The notes under the pieces were generated by a model, which saw only the letters and a list, made by a program, of their open reading frames with translations, was not told the DNA's origin and ran no database searches. DNA of 64,000 nucleotides from Candidatus Gastranaerophilales bacterium (GTDB taxonomy: Bacteria; Cyanobacteriota; Vampirovibrionia; Gastranaerophilales; Gastranaerophilaceae): contig CAJOKJ010000011.1 of the NCBI GenBank assembly GCA_905235155.1, forward strand, positions 1-64,000, in the 5' to 3' direction. The position numbers and the translations under genes were made by a program. Positions 1 through 9,893 of this stretch are shown piece after piece (position 1 is the stretch's first letter; each line of letters begins with the position of its first letter).

Positions 1-888
1 TTCTCTGTCTTGAGCGTGAATAATAGAAGATTTAGCATTAATATTATTCATTTCTTGTTCATATAAGTAAGATTTATATGTATATTCATTCATTGCGTCG
101 TTATATGCGGCTTCATCAGTAACTGTGCTTGTTGTAACCGCAAAAGTTGTAGGTGTTCCTGTTGCAGGTGTAACGGTAAAGCTTTGAACACGATTTTGCG
201 TATCACGGCTTACTGTACAAGGTGAATATTTATCCTCCTTGAAAGTTTCAACATCAGATGCGGTATAATATGTTACTGCGTTTGATTGAGCACCTGTTGC
301 TGTTGCTGTTTTAAGTTCACTGCCAATAAAGTATTCATATTTAGGAAGTTCTTCTGTTCCTACATTTACAAAATATGCTGTTTCTGTTGTACCGCTTCCA
401 ATTAATGCAACAACTGCGTCATTATGCAATTTATATTGTTCTTGTTGTTCTGGTGTACCGGTTTCACTGCCATCATATTTTGTTAGGTTGAATACTTTAC
501 CGCTTTTTGTTGTAATCTGGTAGTTTGGTGTAGTTTCAGTACCTAAATTTACAACTTTAGGTTTTTGATTGTCCGTACAAGGTGCCATGCCAAGTTCAAC
601 CGTTTTATATGAAAATACAACCGTGTAAGTTCCTGATGCATCTTTAACAATTTGTGAAATATTGGCTTCGTCGTTACCACCTGGCATGATAAATGAATAC
701 TCTACTTTTGTGTAATCTTGAGTATTAGGTGGTGTTGGAACTTGAAGTCCTAACATCTGATTGTACAAATTAGCCGATTCGTTAGATAATGCCGTTCTTT
801 GTTGGTTAATCTGTGCCCCTTCAAATTCTATATTTGTTTTTCTTGCGGTAAGATTTAAAAATCTTGCCTGCGAAGCTGCCATGCCCAT
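1..888 (-). CDS. Hypothetical low-complexity protein, 3' end outside window
   Basis: This reading frame is open for 296 codons and runs off the left edge, so the C-terminus is missing. The start ATG at 888 (MGMAASQARF) has a GGAG ribosome site seven bases upstream. Residues 1-50 look helical and rich in Gln/Asn (ARKTNIEFEGAQINQQRTAL); the middle is Thr-, Ala- and Gly-rich with repeated TYY, VTT and TPT stretches; the visible end turns helical again. There is no signal peptide. From memory, Gastranaerophilales genomes carry many proteins with this N-terminus, with no assigned function. It is divergent from thrS. The small protein at 20179-20499 may be a short relative. I do not recognise a function; a surface or appendage role is only a guess. 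Confidence 0.75.
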   Translation of the reverse strand, partial: MGMAASQARFLNLTARKTNIEFEGAQINQQRTALSNESANLYNQMLGLQVPTPPNTQDYTKVEYSFIMPGGNDEANISQIVKDASGTYTVVFSYKTVELGMAPCTDNQKPKVVNLGTETTPNYQITTKSGKVFNLTKYDGSETGTPEQQEQYKLHNDAVVALIGSGTTETAYFVNVGTEELPKYEYFIGSELKTATATGAQSNAVTYYTASDVETFKEDKYSPCTVSRDTQNRVQSFTVTPATGTPTTFAVTTSTVTDEAAYNDAMNEYTYKSYLYEQEMNNINAKSSIIHAQDRE

Positions 889-1140
889 AATGTATCTCCA
901 TGCTACGTCATAATGTTACACGACATGTTTAATGATGTTTTTTAAAAAATCAACATGATTTCATCTATTTGATGTAAATTATTTTTAAGTAGTATTATAA
1001 ATGCCCTGTTTTAGATGTATTTCAAAGTGAATATGTTTAATAAAACAATAGCTTGCTAAAACACTGCTTAATATTTGTATTTAAATTCTTTAAGTGGTAT
1101 ATAATTATATATAAAGGTACATTTATTGAAAGGGATTGTA

Positions 1141-2913
1141 ATGGAAAAAAATAATGAAACGTTGCATGTGTTAAGACACTCTGCATCTCATATTATGGCA
1201 CAGGCTGTTCAAAGCTTGTTTCCGCACGCAAAATTGGCAATAGGACCTGCAACTGATTCAGGGTTTTATTACGATTTTGATTTGGATGAACACACTTTTA
1301 CTCAAGAAGATTTAGTAAAAATTGAAGAAAAAATGAAAGAAATTTTAAAACAAAATCTTTCTTTTGAAAAAGTTTCAGTTGAAGATGTTGATGCTCAAAT
1401 TAATGAATTTAAATCACAAGGCGAAATCTACAAAGCAGAACTTTTAGAAGAACACAGAAACGATGCTCCTACTTTGTATTTAACAAAAGATAAAGACGGA
1501 AAAGTTTTGTTTAATGACCTTTGTGCAGGGCCTCACGTTCCTAATACAAGTTATATTAAAGGAAATGCAATTAAGTTATTGAAAATAGCAGGTGCGTATT
1601 GGAGAGGTAATGAAAAAAATAAAATGCTCCAACGTATTTATGCAACTGCATTTTGGAACAAAGAAGATTTGGAAAATTATCTTCATGTACTTGAAGAAGC
1701 TGAAAAGCGTGATCACAGAAAACTCGGTACTCAACTTGATTTGTTCTCTGTAAGAGAAGAAATTGGCGGAGGTCTTGTTTTATGGCATCCAAATTTGGCA
1801 ACTGTTCGTGAAGAAATTGAAAATTATTGGAGAACAGAACACAGAAAAAGAGGTTATGTGATTGTAAATACACCTCAAATTGCAAAATCAAAATTATGGG
1901 AATTGTCAGGGCATATAGACCATTACAGAGAAAACATGTTCTTTATACAAAAAGAAAATGAAGATGACGAACAATATATAGTAAAACCAATGAATTGCCC
2001 GTTCCATATATTGATTTATCAATCAAACAGACATTCATATCGTTCATTGCCATTAAGAATGGCTGAATTGGGTACTGTTTACAGAAAAGAAAAATCAGGT
2101 GCTTTATCCGGCTTAACTCGTGTTCAAGGTTTTACACAAGATGATGCTCATATTTTCTGCACTCCCGAACAATTAGTTGACGAAATCAACGGTGTTATTG
2201 ATTTTGTTGCAGATACTATGAAAATATTTAACATGGATTTTGAAGTTGAATTGTCAACTCGTCCTGAAAGTTATGTCGGTAAACTTGAAAATTGGGAACT
2301 TGCAGAGGCCGGTTTAAAAGAAGCAATGGACAAACGAGGCATGAAATATGATATAAATGAAGGTGATGGTGCTTTCTATGGTCCAAAAATTGACTTCAAA
2401 GTAAAAGATGCTATTGGCAGAACTTGGCAATGTGCAACTATTCAGTTAGATTTCAATTTACCTGAAAGATTTGATATTAAATATCAAGATAAAGACGGTC
2501 AATTAAAAACACCTGTTATGTTGCACCGTGTAATTTTCGGTTCAATGGAGCGTTTTCACGGAATTTTAATAGAACATTTTGCCGGAGCATTCCCAACTTG
2601 GCTTGCACCTACTCAAGTTTCTGTTGTTCCTATTTCAAATGAAAAACACGCAGATTTTGCCGAAAAAGTTTATAAAAAACTTCGTAACAGTGGTGTAAGA
2701 GCGTACCTTGATGATCGTTCGGAAAGTATGAATTACAGAATCAGAGAAAACTTGCAAGATAAAAAAGTTCCTTATGTTGTTGTTGTAGGTGATAAAGAGC
2801 AAGAATCAAATTCTGTTGCAATAAGACAAAGAGGTGTTGGACAAATAGGTACAAAAACCGTTGATGAATTTGTTGATATGATTATGGATGAAATTAAAAC
2901 CAGAAAATGCTAA
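1141..2913 (+). CDS. thrS: Threonine--tRNA ligase, TGS-less form
   Basis: It charges tRNA-Thr with threonine in the cytoplasm. The 590-residue protein starts directly at the editing (N2) domain, with HSASHIMAQAV near residue 15 and the CAGPHV metal-site segment near 130; the N-terminal TGS domain of the E. coli enzyme is absent. The class II catalytic core follows, with the zinc-site segment KPMNCPFH, motif 2 (YRKEKSGALSGLTRVQGFTQ) and motif 3 (HRVIFGSMERFHGILIEHF), then the anticodon-binding domain from WLAPTQVSVVP. I prefer ATG 1141 over the in-frame TTG at 1126, because AAAGGGA at 1129-1135 is correctly spaced for it. I see no T-box leader. Its last seven bases overlap the following helicase gene. 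Confidence 0.97.
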   Translation: MEKNNETLHVLRHSASHIMAQAVQSLFPHAKLAIGPATDSGFYYDFDLDEHTFTQEDLVKIEEKMKEILKQNLSFEKVSVEDVDAQINEFKSQGEIYKAELLEEHRNDAPTLYLTKDKDGKVLFNDLCAGPHVPNTSYIKGNAIKLLKIAGAYWRGNEKNKMLQRIYATAFWNKEDLENYLHVLEEAEKRDHRKLGTQLDLFSVREEIGGGLVLWHPNLATVREEIENYWRTEHRKRGYVIVNTPQIAKSKLWELSGHIDHYRENMFFIQKENEDDEQYIVKPMNCPFHILIYQSNRHSYRSLPLRMAELGTVYRKEKSGALSGLTRVQGFTQDDAHIFCTPEQLVDEINGVIDFVADTMKIFNMDFEVELSTRPESYVGKLENWELAEAGLKEAMDKRGMKYDINEGDGAFYGPKIDFKVKDAIGRTWQCATIQLDFNLPERFDIKYQDKDGQLKTPVMLHRVIFGSMERFHGILIEHFAGAFPTWLAPTQVSVVPISNEKHADFAEKVYKKLRNSGVRAYLDDRSESMNYRIRENLQDKKVPYVVVVGDKEQESNSVAIRQRGVGQIGTKTVDEFVDMIMDEIKTRKC

Positions 2914-5900
2914 TTGACGGTTCTATATCATCAAATAAAACTCAAATATTAATTGAAGAATATGCCCGATTGATTAACTCGGGCATTTCTTCAAATGAAG
3001 TTCTTGTGCTTGTAAATAATTCGTCCGCAAAAGAACATTTTGTAAATAGTGTTTTGCCGCTATTGAATGTTTCTTGCATTGAAAAGCTGCAAGTATATTC
3101 ATTTTTTGGACTGGTTTATAACACTGTTGTTGATAATTGGGCATGTTTGGAAAATATACTAAAAAGCGGTAAGACTGCTATTATTCCTAATATGATTGGT
3201 TTAGAAGTTTCTCAATTTTTGTTTAAAGATATAATTAAAGATATAAAATTTGAAGGTTATAATTCTAAAAAATCATTGTTACAACAGCTTTTTAGACGCT
3301 ATTCATTAATTATCCAAAATAATTTAACGGATGAAGATGTAAAATGGCGTTCTGAAAAAGTTTTGAAAGAGGGTTTTTCAGAGGATACTAAAAAAACTAT
3401 AAAATCATTACTTTCAAAAACCCTAAATTTAAGAAGTTTTGATTATTTAAGACAAACACTGTTGTTTAATTATTTGTATAAAAATACAGATATTTTTAAT
3501 GGAATAAAATATGTATTGGTTGATGATGCTGATGAAATAACACCTGTTTGTTATGATTTTTTGTCATATTTAAAACCTAAATTAACAGGGTTTTTTGTTG
3601 CATGTGATGAGTATGGTTCAAGCAGAACAGGGTATTTAAGTGCCGATAAAAATATTTATAAAAAAATTGAAAAATTAACTAATGATAAACCTCAAGTTTT
3701 GCAAAATACGTCAAAATTATCTTCTGATGCACAAAATTTATATGAAAATATACAACTTGGTAAAAATTCAATCTTAAAATATTTTTCTTGTATTTCACCT
3801 TCAAAACGTGCTTCTATGATTGATTTGGCTATTCTAAGAGTAAAAGATATTTTACAAAAAGGTTTTTACCCGTCTGATATTGTAATTGTTACACCAATAA
3901 TTGATGATATGCTCAAATTTTCTTTAAGAGAAAATATTAAAAATGCAAATTTGTTGTTTTTGTCAGGCAATGAAAAATTAATTCAAAATCCTTATGTTCA
4001 TTCTGCTTTAACTATTTTAAAATTAAATACTGATTTAAAGAATAATCTTACAGAATACGATTTGAGGATAATTTTATCAGATATTTTAGAAATCCCAATA
4101 AGGCATTGTAAAGCAATATTAGAGCAGTTTGCAAAAACTAAAAAACTTATTGATTATGAGTTTAATCATTCTGATTACACAGACAAATATTCAAAATTCA
4201 AATTTCTTGTAGAAGCACTTAAAAATAGTAAATTAAGACTATCAGAACAAGTTTTTAAAATATATAATGAAATTTTTAATTTTAGAATGGCAACCAAAAA
4301 CGAAATAAACAAATTTTCATTTTTTATAAAAGAATTACAAGATTTTGAAGATGTTTTTGGGACAGACTTAGATAAAGTAAATGTAATTTTGCAGATAGAA
4401 AATTCAGTCATTGCAGAAAATCCTTATTCAACAATGGAAGTAGGAGAAACAGATTTAATTATTGCAACTCCTCAAAAAATTATAGATAATCAAATAAAAA
4501 CAAAATTTCAATTATGGCTTGATGTATCATCTTCAGAATGGGTTAAAAACGATACAGGGCCCCTTTATAACGCTTGGGTATTTCAAACCGATTGGAATAA
4601 AGATAAATATACAATTGAAGATGATATTACGCTTGCAAGACAAAAAACGGCAAGAGTTTTAAGAAAATTAACTCTTTGTGCAAAGGAATATATATACACG
4701 TATTCAAGTCTTTTTGACGGTTTGGGTGTAGAAAATTATGGTGGTATAGAGCAATATTTAAAACAAAGTGAAGAACAAATTAAAACGACTTCATTAAAGT
4801 TTACTCCACGAAATGACCAAAAACCTGTTCTTGAATATAAAAGTGGTAGAATGGCTATTTCTGCCGTTCCCGGTGCTGGAAAAACTACAATTTTGCTTGC
4901 GTTAATTATAAAACTTTTAAATAATGGAATAAATCCGGAAAATATTTTTGTTTTAACTTATATGGAATCTGCGGCAAGAAATTTTAGAGAAAGAATTAAA
5001 AGTATAAATACCGAAAATTCAAAATTGCCAAATATAAGTACAATTCATGGTCTGGCACTTAGAATTTTAAAGGATAATTCAAATTTCGAGCGTCTTGGTT
5101 TTTCATCAGATTTTGAAATTTGTGATGATTCTCAAAGAGGAGGCATTGTACAAAGAGTTGCAAAGGAATTAAAATTAAGTAAATATGAAATAGAAGATTA
5201 TGATAGGGCAATATCTGTTTTTAAACTCGGGGGAGGTGTCTTACCAAAGGAAAATAGTAATTTAAAAATTAAGAAATTTATAGATTTTTATAATAAGTAT
5301 CAAAGCGAATTGATTGCACAAAATCTTATAGATTATGATGATATGCTGTTATCGTCCGTAAAATTGTTAAAAGAAAATGAAGATATATTAAATCATTATC
5401 AGGATATATGTAAATATATAATAGAAGATGAAGCACAAGATTCATCTTCTATACAGCAACAATTAATCGGACTTTTAAGTTCAAAAAACAAAAATTTAAT
5501 CCGTTGCGGTGATATAAATCAAGCAATTACAACAACTTTTTCAAATGCGGATACGGATGGATTTAGAAAATTTATAAAAGAAAGTCAAAGTGTTGAAATG
5601 GACTGTTCTCAAAGATGTTGCCACGATGTTTGGAAGCTTGCAAATAATCTGATAATAATGGCAGAAAAGAAAGAAGAATATAAAAATGCTTTTTACAGAA
5701 TTTTTATGAAGCCTGTTGAATCTAAAAATCCAATATCCGATAGAGCTGTGAAATCTTTTATCTTTGAAAACGGTTTTGCAGAAAAAAATTATATTATTAA
5801 ACAAATAAAAGATATTTTGACAAAAAATCCTAAAGCGACAATAGGTATTCTTTTACGCAGTAATTATCAGGTAGGAAGCTGGCTTTCTTTTGTTACAAAT

Positions 5901-6758
5901 TCAGGATTTAAAAGCATTTCACGTTCAGAGTGTTTGGCTCAAAAAAATGTGTACAGAACAATTTATGCTGTTTTGAAAATGATAGAAACCCCATTTGATA
6001 ATGAAGTTATTGCAAGTTCATACGAAATTCTTGCCGAAAACGGTTTTTATAAACCTCGTTTGCAAGTAGAAATAAGAAATCTTGAACAACCTTTTGTTTT
6101 ATCCGATGTTGATGAAATGAATATTGATTTGGCAACTTACTACTGGGATGTAGTATATTGGCTAAGCTTTTCTTATTTACCGATAGAAGAAATTGCAGTA
6201 AAAATAGGGCTAAATTATCACAAAAGCGACATTGAAAAATCAAATGTCTATTTAATTTCAACGCTTATCAAAAGGCTATCATCTTCAAATCGAGATTTTA
6301 CAAGCATTTTAGAAAAACTGGATGCTCTTGCAAAACGACCAAATTTAAGTGGTTTTAAATTTTTCTCCGAAGAAGATGAATCTGACAGAGAATTTTTAGA
6401 GGGTAAAATTCAAGTAATGACATATCATAAATCAAAGGGTGATGAATTTGATTATGTTTTTATTCCTGAATTAACGGAAAAATCACTTCCGTTTGATATA
6501 AAACAAATGGAATTAAAGAAAAATTCTGATTTTATTGAGCAAATAAGACAATTAAATCCATGTTACAAGAGTAAATCGGAAACAGACTTGAAAAAAGAAC
6601 AAATAGCGGAAAATTTGCGATTGTTATATGTTGCAATTACAAGGGCAAAGAAGCAAATAACATTCACAGTCGCAAAAGAAACAAAAACTTATGGTAAAGT
6701 TCAACAACAAACTCCGAATATAATTTTTGAAAAATTGTTGAAAGGGGTATCAAAATGA
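2907..6758 (+). CDS. UvrD/AddA-like SF1 helicase with degenerate N-terminal helicase-like half
   Basis: A 1283-residue protein, much longer than UvrD or PcrA (about 720). The C-terminal half has the full SF1A set: Walker A AVPGAGKTT near residue 654, Walker B/motif II IEDEAQD near 838, GDINQAI (motif III), VMTYHKSKGDEFD near 1170 and LLYVAITRAKKQ (motif VI) near 1239. The N-terminal half resembles a second, decayed helicase: GSISSNKT at residue 5 has lost the Walker A glycine before Lys, and LVDDADE near 201 replaces a Walker B. This active-plus-inactive layout recalls AddA and AddB, inferred here to be joined in one chain. The start overlaps thrS by seven bases and the stop overlaps the nuclease gene by four (ATGA), so all three are probably translated together. 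Role: double-strand-break end processing (inferred). Confidence 0.85.
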   Translation: MLIDGSISSNKTQILIEEYARLINSGISSNEVLVLVNNSSAKEHFVNSVLPLLNVSCIEKLQVYSFFGLVYNTVVDNWACLENILKSGKTAIIPNMIGLEVSQFLFKDIIKDIKFEGYNSKKSLLQQLFRRYSLIIQNNLTDEDVKWRSEKVLKEGFSEDTKKTIKSLLSKTLNLRSFDYLRQTLLFNYLYKNTDIFNGIKYVLVDDADEITPVCYDFLSYLKPKLTGFFVACDEYGSSRTGYLSADKNIYKKIEKLTNDKPQVLQNTSKLSSDAQNLYENIQLGKNSILKYFSCISPSKRASMIDLAILRVKDILQKGFYPSDIVIVTPIIDDMLKFSLRENIKNANLLFLSGNEKLIQNPYVHSALTILKLNTDLKNNLTEYDLRIILSDILEIPIRHCKAILEQFAKTKKLIDYEFNHSDYTDKYSKFKFLVEALKNSKLRLSEQVFKIYNEIFNFRMATKNEINKFSFFIKELQDFEDVFGTDLDKVNVILQIENSVIAENPYSTMEVGETDLIIATPQKIIDNQIKTKFQLWLDVSSSEWVKNDTGPLYNAWVFQTDWNKDKYTIEDDITLARQKTARVLRKLTLCAKEYIYTYSSLFDGLGVENYGGIEQYLKQSEEQIKTTSLKFTPRNDQKPVLEYKSGRMAISAVPGAGKTTILLALIIKLLNNGINPENIFVLTYMESAARNFRERIKSINTENSKLPNISTIHGLALRILKDNSNFERLGFSSDFEICDDSQRGGIVQRVAKELKLSKYEIEDYDRAISVFKLGGGVLPKENSNLKIKKFIDFYNKYQSELIAQNLIDYDDMLLSSVKLLKENEDILNHYQDICKYIIEDEAQDSSSIQQQLIGLLSSKNKNLIRCGDINQAITTTFSNADTDGFRKFIKESQSVEMDCSQRCCHDVWKLANNLIIMAEKKEEYKNAFYRIFMKPVESKNPISDRAVKSFIFENGFAEKNYIIKQIKDILTKNPKATIGILLRSNYQVGSWLSFVTNSGFKSISRSECLAQKNVYRTIYAVLKMIETPFDNEVIASSYEILAENGFYKPRLQVEIRNLEQPFVLSDVDEMNIDLATYYWDVVYWLSFSYLPIEEIAVKIGLNYHKSDIEKSNVYLISTLIKRLSSSNRDFTSILEKLDALAKRPNLSGFKFFSEEDESDREFLEGKIQVMTYHKSKGDEFDYVFIPELTEKSLPFDIKQMELKKNSDFIEQIRQLNPCYKSKSETDLKKEQIAENLRLLYVAITRAKKQITFTVAKETKTYGKVQQQTPNIIFEKLLKGVSK

Positions 6759-7393
6759 TAATATCTCCTGCAATGCTGAAAACTTTTGAAGAATGTCCGC
6801 AAAAATTTGTTTATATTTATTCGGATAAAATTAATCTACCTCAAAACAAATATATTTATGCGAAAGGTAAAAATATTCATGCTATGGCAAATTATTATTT
6901 GAAAAGCTATGATATTTCTAAACTTGAAAAATCGTTGACCAATGAAGAACAAAATATTTGGAATTATTTAAAAAATATAAAATATTTTAAATATGAAGTT
7001 GTAAATAGCGAGTATCAATTATCTTGCAAACTTGAAAATAATTGGGTTGGCGGTCGTCTTGATGCTTTAGTAAAAAATAATGAAGACTATTATATTTTAG
7101 ATTACAAAACAGGGGCAATTCCGCAAAATCCCGAATATGACTATCAAACAATGGTCTATTTGCTTTGTGCGGACAAAATTATAAAAAAATATAATTCTTT
7201 GACATTTATATACATAGATTTGAAAAATAATAAAGAAAAATCTATAAAATTTTCCAAAAACATAGAAGTAATATATATAGAAAAGTTGAAAAAAATATTA
7301 AACGATATAAATACAATACAAATTTCATCTCAAAATTTGTTAAAAAATAATAAGTGTAAATGCGACTATTATTGCATTTGTAGGAAAAATTGA
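6755..7393 (+). CDS. PD-(D/E)XK (RecB/Cas4-type) nuclease
   Basis: A 212-residue nuclease of the RecB family. The N-terminus SPAMLKTFEECPQKFVY is the usual entry motif (SxLxxFxxCPxxF). The catalytic core is GRLDALV near residue 98 followed by YILDYKTG near 110, i.e. the D...DxK arrangement, and YDYQTMVYL matches the QxxxY motif. The C-terminal end holds four cysteines (CKCDYYCIC). With the N-terminal Cys these could bind an iron-sulfur cluster as in Cas4 and AddB (inference). It overlaps the helicase by four bases, so it probably supplies the nuclease activity that the helicase polypeptide lacks. No cas genes are near, which argues against Cas4. Confidence 0.85.
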   Translation: MIISPAMLKTFEECPQKFVYIYSDKINLPQNKYIYAKGKNIHAMANYYLKSYDISKLEKSLTNEEQNIWNYLKNIKYFKYEVVNSEYQLSCKLENNWVGGRLDALVKNNEDYYILDYKTGAIPQNPEYDYQTMVYLLCADKIIKKYNSLTFIYIDLKNNKEKSIKFSKNIEVIYIEKLKKILNDINTIQISSQNLLKNNKCKCDYYCICRKN

Positions 7394-7531
7394 TATAATA
7401 AAAATGTTACTAAGGTAGTAATAATTGTGTTACATAAGTTAACAAAGTATCTAAAAATAAGCAATTTTCATGCTTTTAGGGACTTTTTAAATATGTGTAG
7501 GTACATAAGTTAGATTTATTAGTGTAAGGAA

Positions 7532-8167
7532 ATGGCAAATTACGTATCATCAATAATATCTTTAGTTGGTAACTATCAAAAGGCTAAGGATGGAAATATT
7601 TTAAGACATGCTTCAACAGTGGGTCATGCGTCAAAATTGATAACAAAACTGGCATCAGGTCAAGGGACTGAAGCAACAACAAAACTTTGTTCAACAATAG
7701 TTGATACATTTGATAATGTTACAAAAGGAAGTAAGATAGGTCAGGCTGTAAGAACAGGTGTTAAACTTTGCCGTAATACTGACCCTATTTCAGGTATTTG
7801 TGCAGGTATAAGAGTTTTGAAATCTGATTCTCCGGCAAGAGCATTTATGGAAGAAGGCAGTGATTTTGCAGGCATGTTGATTGTGGAAGGTGCAATGATT
7901 AAGCATGCCAAAAGCATAGCAAATATAAAAGGTATAAAACAAGCAAATGATGCAATGGTTAAGTTCTGCAATGCAAAAGGCGGGCCATTTAAAGTTATAC
8001 CTGCAATAGTTTACGGTGTTGCATTTACAGCAGGTTCAATGTTAGGATCAGCCGCATTCAGAAAAGCAGGAAGTTGGGTAGCAGATAAGTTAGGACTTGC
8101 AAAATCAGATCCGCCTGACAATCACAAAAATTCAAACGGTGAATATCAAAAATATTATTTCGGATAG
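7532..8167 (+). CDS. Hypothetical protein, first of a tandem paralog pair
   Basis: A 211-residue protein rich in Ala, Gly, Lys and Ser, with predicted helices and no signal peptide. An AAGGAA site precedes the ATG. It aligns by eye with the next gene over its full length: SxISLVxN at the start, VGxAxKxxxKLA near residue 30, VDxF near 60, a hydrophobic GVAFTAGSMLG segment near 165, and RKAGSWVADKLGL near the end. The hydrophobic GxxxG-like segment could insert into membranes. The 138 bases upstream hold a small inverted repeat (TTACTA/TAGTAA) and two copies of ACATAAGTTA. I do not recognise the family; secretion or membrane activity is speculative. Confidence 0.8.
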   Translation: MANYVSSIISLVGNYQKAKDGNILRHASTVGHASKLITKLASGQGTEATTKLCSTIVDTFDNVTKGSKIGQAVRTGVKLCRNTDPISGICAGIRVLKSDSPARAFMEEGSDFAGMLIVEGAMIKHAKSIANIKGIKQANDAMVKFCNAKGGPFKVIPAIVYGVAFTAGSMLGSAAFRKAGSWVADKLGLAKSDPPDNHKNSNGEYQKYYFG

Positions 8168-8188
8168 AAAAAAGGTTAAATAAATAAA

Positions 8189-8785
8189 ATGTCATCAAAT
8201 TATATATCAGAATCAATATCATTAGTAAGAAATTTAAAGAAAGCCGCTAAAGGTGATAAATTAGCTACTTTCTGTGCCGTAGGTAATGCTGTTAAAGTTA
8301 CTGAAAAACTTGCTAAAATTGATAATGGTTGGGGTACAGCAGCAAAAGGTGTTGTTGATTCATTTACAAAAGCATCAGAAAACAGCGACTCTTTAAAAAA
8401 TGTTAATTTGTTTGTTAATGTTGCAAAACAAGGTGACGAAATCGGAATGTGCAAATCAGCAGTTCAAGTTTTCCAATCAAGTTCACCATTAAGAAAAGGT
8501 ATTGAAGAAACTTTAGGTTGGAGTGCTAAATTTGCTGCAAAACATTTTATGTTACATACAGCTCCGGAAATTGTAAAAAATACAAAATGCCTAAATTCTG
8601 TTGCTCAAAAAGTTGGTGATTTTTCTAAAAATACAAAGGGCATGGGACAATTACCTGCATTAATTGTTGGTATCGGTTATTCTTTAGCAACAATATATGC
8701 TCCTAAATATGCAAGAAAAGCAGGTGGCTGGATTTGTGATAAATTAGGCATTAAACCGTACGAAGAAGACAAAAAACAAGCATAA
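8189..8785 (+). CDS. Hypothetical protein, second of a tandem paralog pair
   Basis: A 198-residue paralog of the gene 21 bases upstream, probably in the same transcript. It keeps the N-terminal SESISLVRNL, VGNAVKVTEKLA and VVDSF segments, and the C-terminal hydrophobic stretch PALIVGIGYSLATIYAP followed by ARKAGGWICDKLGIK, the most conserved part of the pair. The middle is more divergent, so the duplication is not recent. It has a charged tail and no signal peptide. An AAAGGTT site lies some 13 bases before the ATG. Function unknown. Confidence 0.8.
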   Translation: MSSNYISESISLVRNLKKAAKGDKLATFCAVGNAVKVTEKLAKIDNGWGTAAKGVVDSFTKASENSDSLKNVNLFVNVAKQGDEIGMCKSAVQVFQSSSPLRKGIEETLGWSAKFAAKHFMLHTAPEIVKNTKCLNSVAQKVGDFSKNTKGMGQLPALIVGIGYSLATIYAPKYARKAGGWICDKLGIKPYEEDKKQA

Positions 8786-8837
8786 TTAACTTTTTAGTTG
8801 TTTTGATTTATAATACTGTCAGGATAGTATGTAAATC

Positions 8838-9704
8838 ATGAAAAAAGTTGGAATTATAATTGTTTGTTTGGTTACGCTGTTTTTTATTCAGCCTGTTTGT
8901 GCTCATGATATAAAAATAGGTTTGATTACGAATGTTTCTACTTTACGTTTAGGAACATCAACTTATGCTCCTGTAATAAATTCAAGAACAAATAAAACAA
9001 TATACATGCTCGACCCGATGCGTAATTATGAATTTCGTGCGGATAGCAATAATATATTAATAAAAATAGGCGGAAAATATTACAGCTTAGATACAGACGA
9101 AATAGCGGTACGACCTGATGATGACGGGTATGTAAGTGCAAAAAGCAAATGGTATAGAGGTATTTTTATTGTTAAAAATATAAATGGTGCATTGGTTTTA
9201 ATAAATAAACTTGATATGGAAGATTATTTAAGAGGTGTAGTTCCATCAGAAATGCCTTCAAGCTGGGCTTTTGAAGCACATAAAGCACAAGCGGTTGCAG
9301 CAAGAAGTTATGCTTATGCAAACTTAGGAAAACGTGGTAAATATGGATATGATTTAAAAGATACACCTGAAGATCAAGCGTACAATGGTGCTTCTGCCGA
9401 AACAGATAATACCGACCAGGCGGTAAAAGATACAGAAGGTATAGTAATTTTGTATGATGCAAAAATAATTCCGGCATATTACTCAGCATCAGCAGGGGGG
9501 CAAACTGTTACAGCAGGGCAAGTTTGGAGTAGGGATTTACCTTATGTAAGGTCAGTACCATCCTTTGACGGAAATATAAAAAAGAACGGTCATGGTGTGG
9601 GTATGTCACAACATGGTGCTAATAACCTTGCAAAACAAGGATATTATGGCTATCAAATTTTGCAATATTTTTATAAAAATATTACTTTTGCCAGAATAAG
9701 ATAG
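8838..9704 (+). CDS. SpoIID/LytB-domain cell-wall protein
   Basis: A 288-residue exported protein with a signal peptide (MKKVGIIIVCLVTLFFIQPVCA). The SpoIID/LytB domain covers about residues 115-280: KLDMEDYLRGVVPSEMPSSW, AVAARSYAYAN, the DTPEDQAY segment, AYYSASAGGQT and the closing NGHGVGMSQHGAN. SpoIID of Bacillus is a lytic transglycosylase on denuded peptidoglycan and LytB enhances amidases; similar proteins occur in non-sporulating cyanobacteria. I infer a peptidoglycan-remodelling role in the periplasm. There are no sporulation genes nearby. The start follows 52 bases after the paralog pair. Confidence 0.9.
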   Translation: MKKVGIIIVCLVTLFFIQPVCAHDIKIGLITNVSTLRLGTSTYAPVINSRTNKTIYMLDPMRNYEFRADSNNILIKIGGKYYSLDTDEIAVRPDDDGYVSAKSKWYRGIFIVKNINGALVLINKLDMEDYLRGVVPSEMPSSWAFEAHKAQAVAARSYAYANLGKRGKYGYDLKDTPEDQAYNGASAETDNTDQAVKDTEGIVILYDAKIIPAYYSASAGGQTVTAGQVWSRDLPYVRSVPSFDGNIKKNGHGVGMSQHGANNLAKQGYYGYQILQYFYKNITFARIR

Positions 9705-9774
9705 ATTTTATATTAATAAAATGTCAAAACTCGCTAATTGTAAAGATTTTTAAATAAAAAATACGTTACAATGC

Positions 9775-9802
9775 TTGTAAAAATTACTTTTATGTGTATA
9801 AT
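9775..9802 (+). promoter_or_regulatory. Promoter of the HU gene
   Basis: TTGTAA at 9775-9780, a 16-base spacer, and a consensus TATAAT at 9797-9802. It predicts a leader of about 85 bases before the HU start, ending in a GGAAAGGGG ribosome site. Confidence 0.6.
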
Positions 9803-9893
9803 AAGATTTGTATTAAGCGTCTTGTATGGATTACGGGCATGTAATTAAGCAGGATGCGAGTATAGTTCATAATTTACAGGAAAGGGGTTTAAA

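Noticed and set aside
890-1140. T-box leader for thrS
   Set aside because: No T-box sequence, specifier loop or terminator hairpin is visible in the 250 bases upstream.
6755-7393. Cas4 with a hidden CRISPR locus
   Set aside because: No repeats, spacers or other cas genes are in the window, and overlap with the helicase gives a better explanation.
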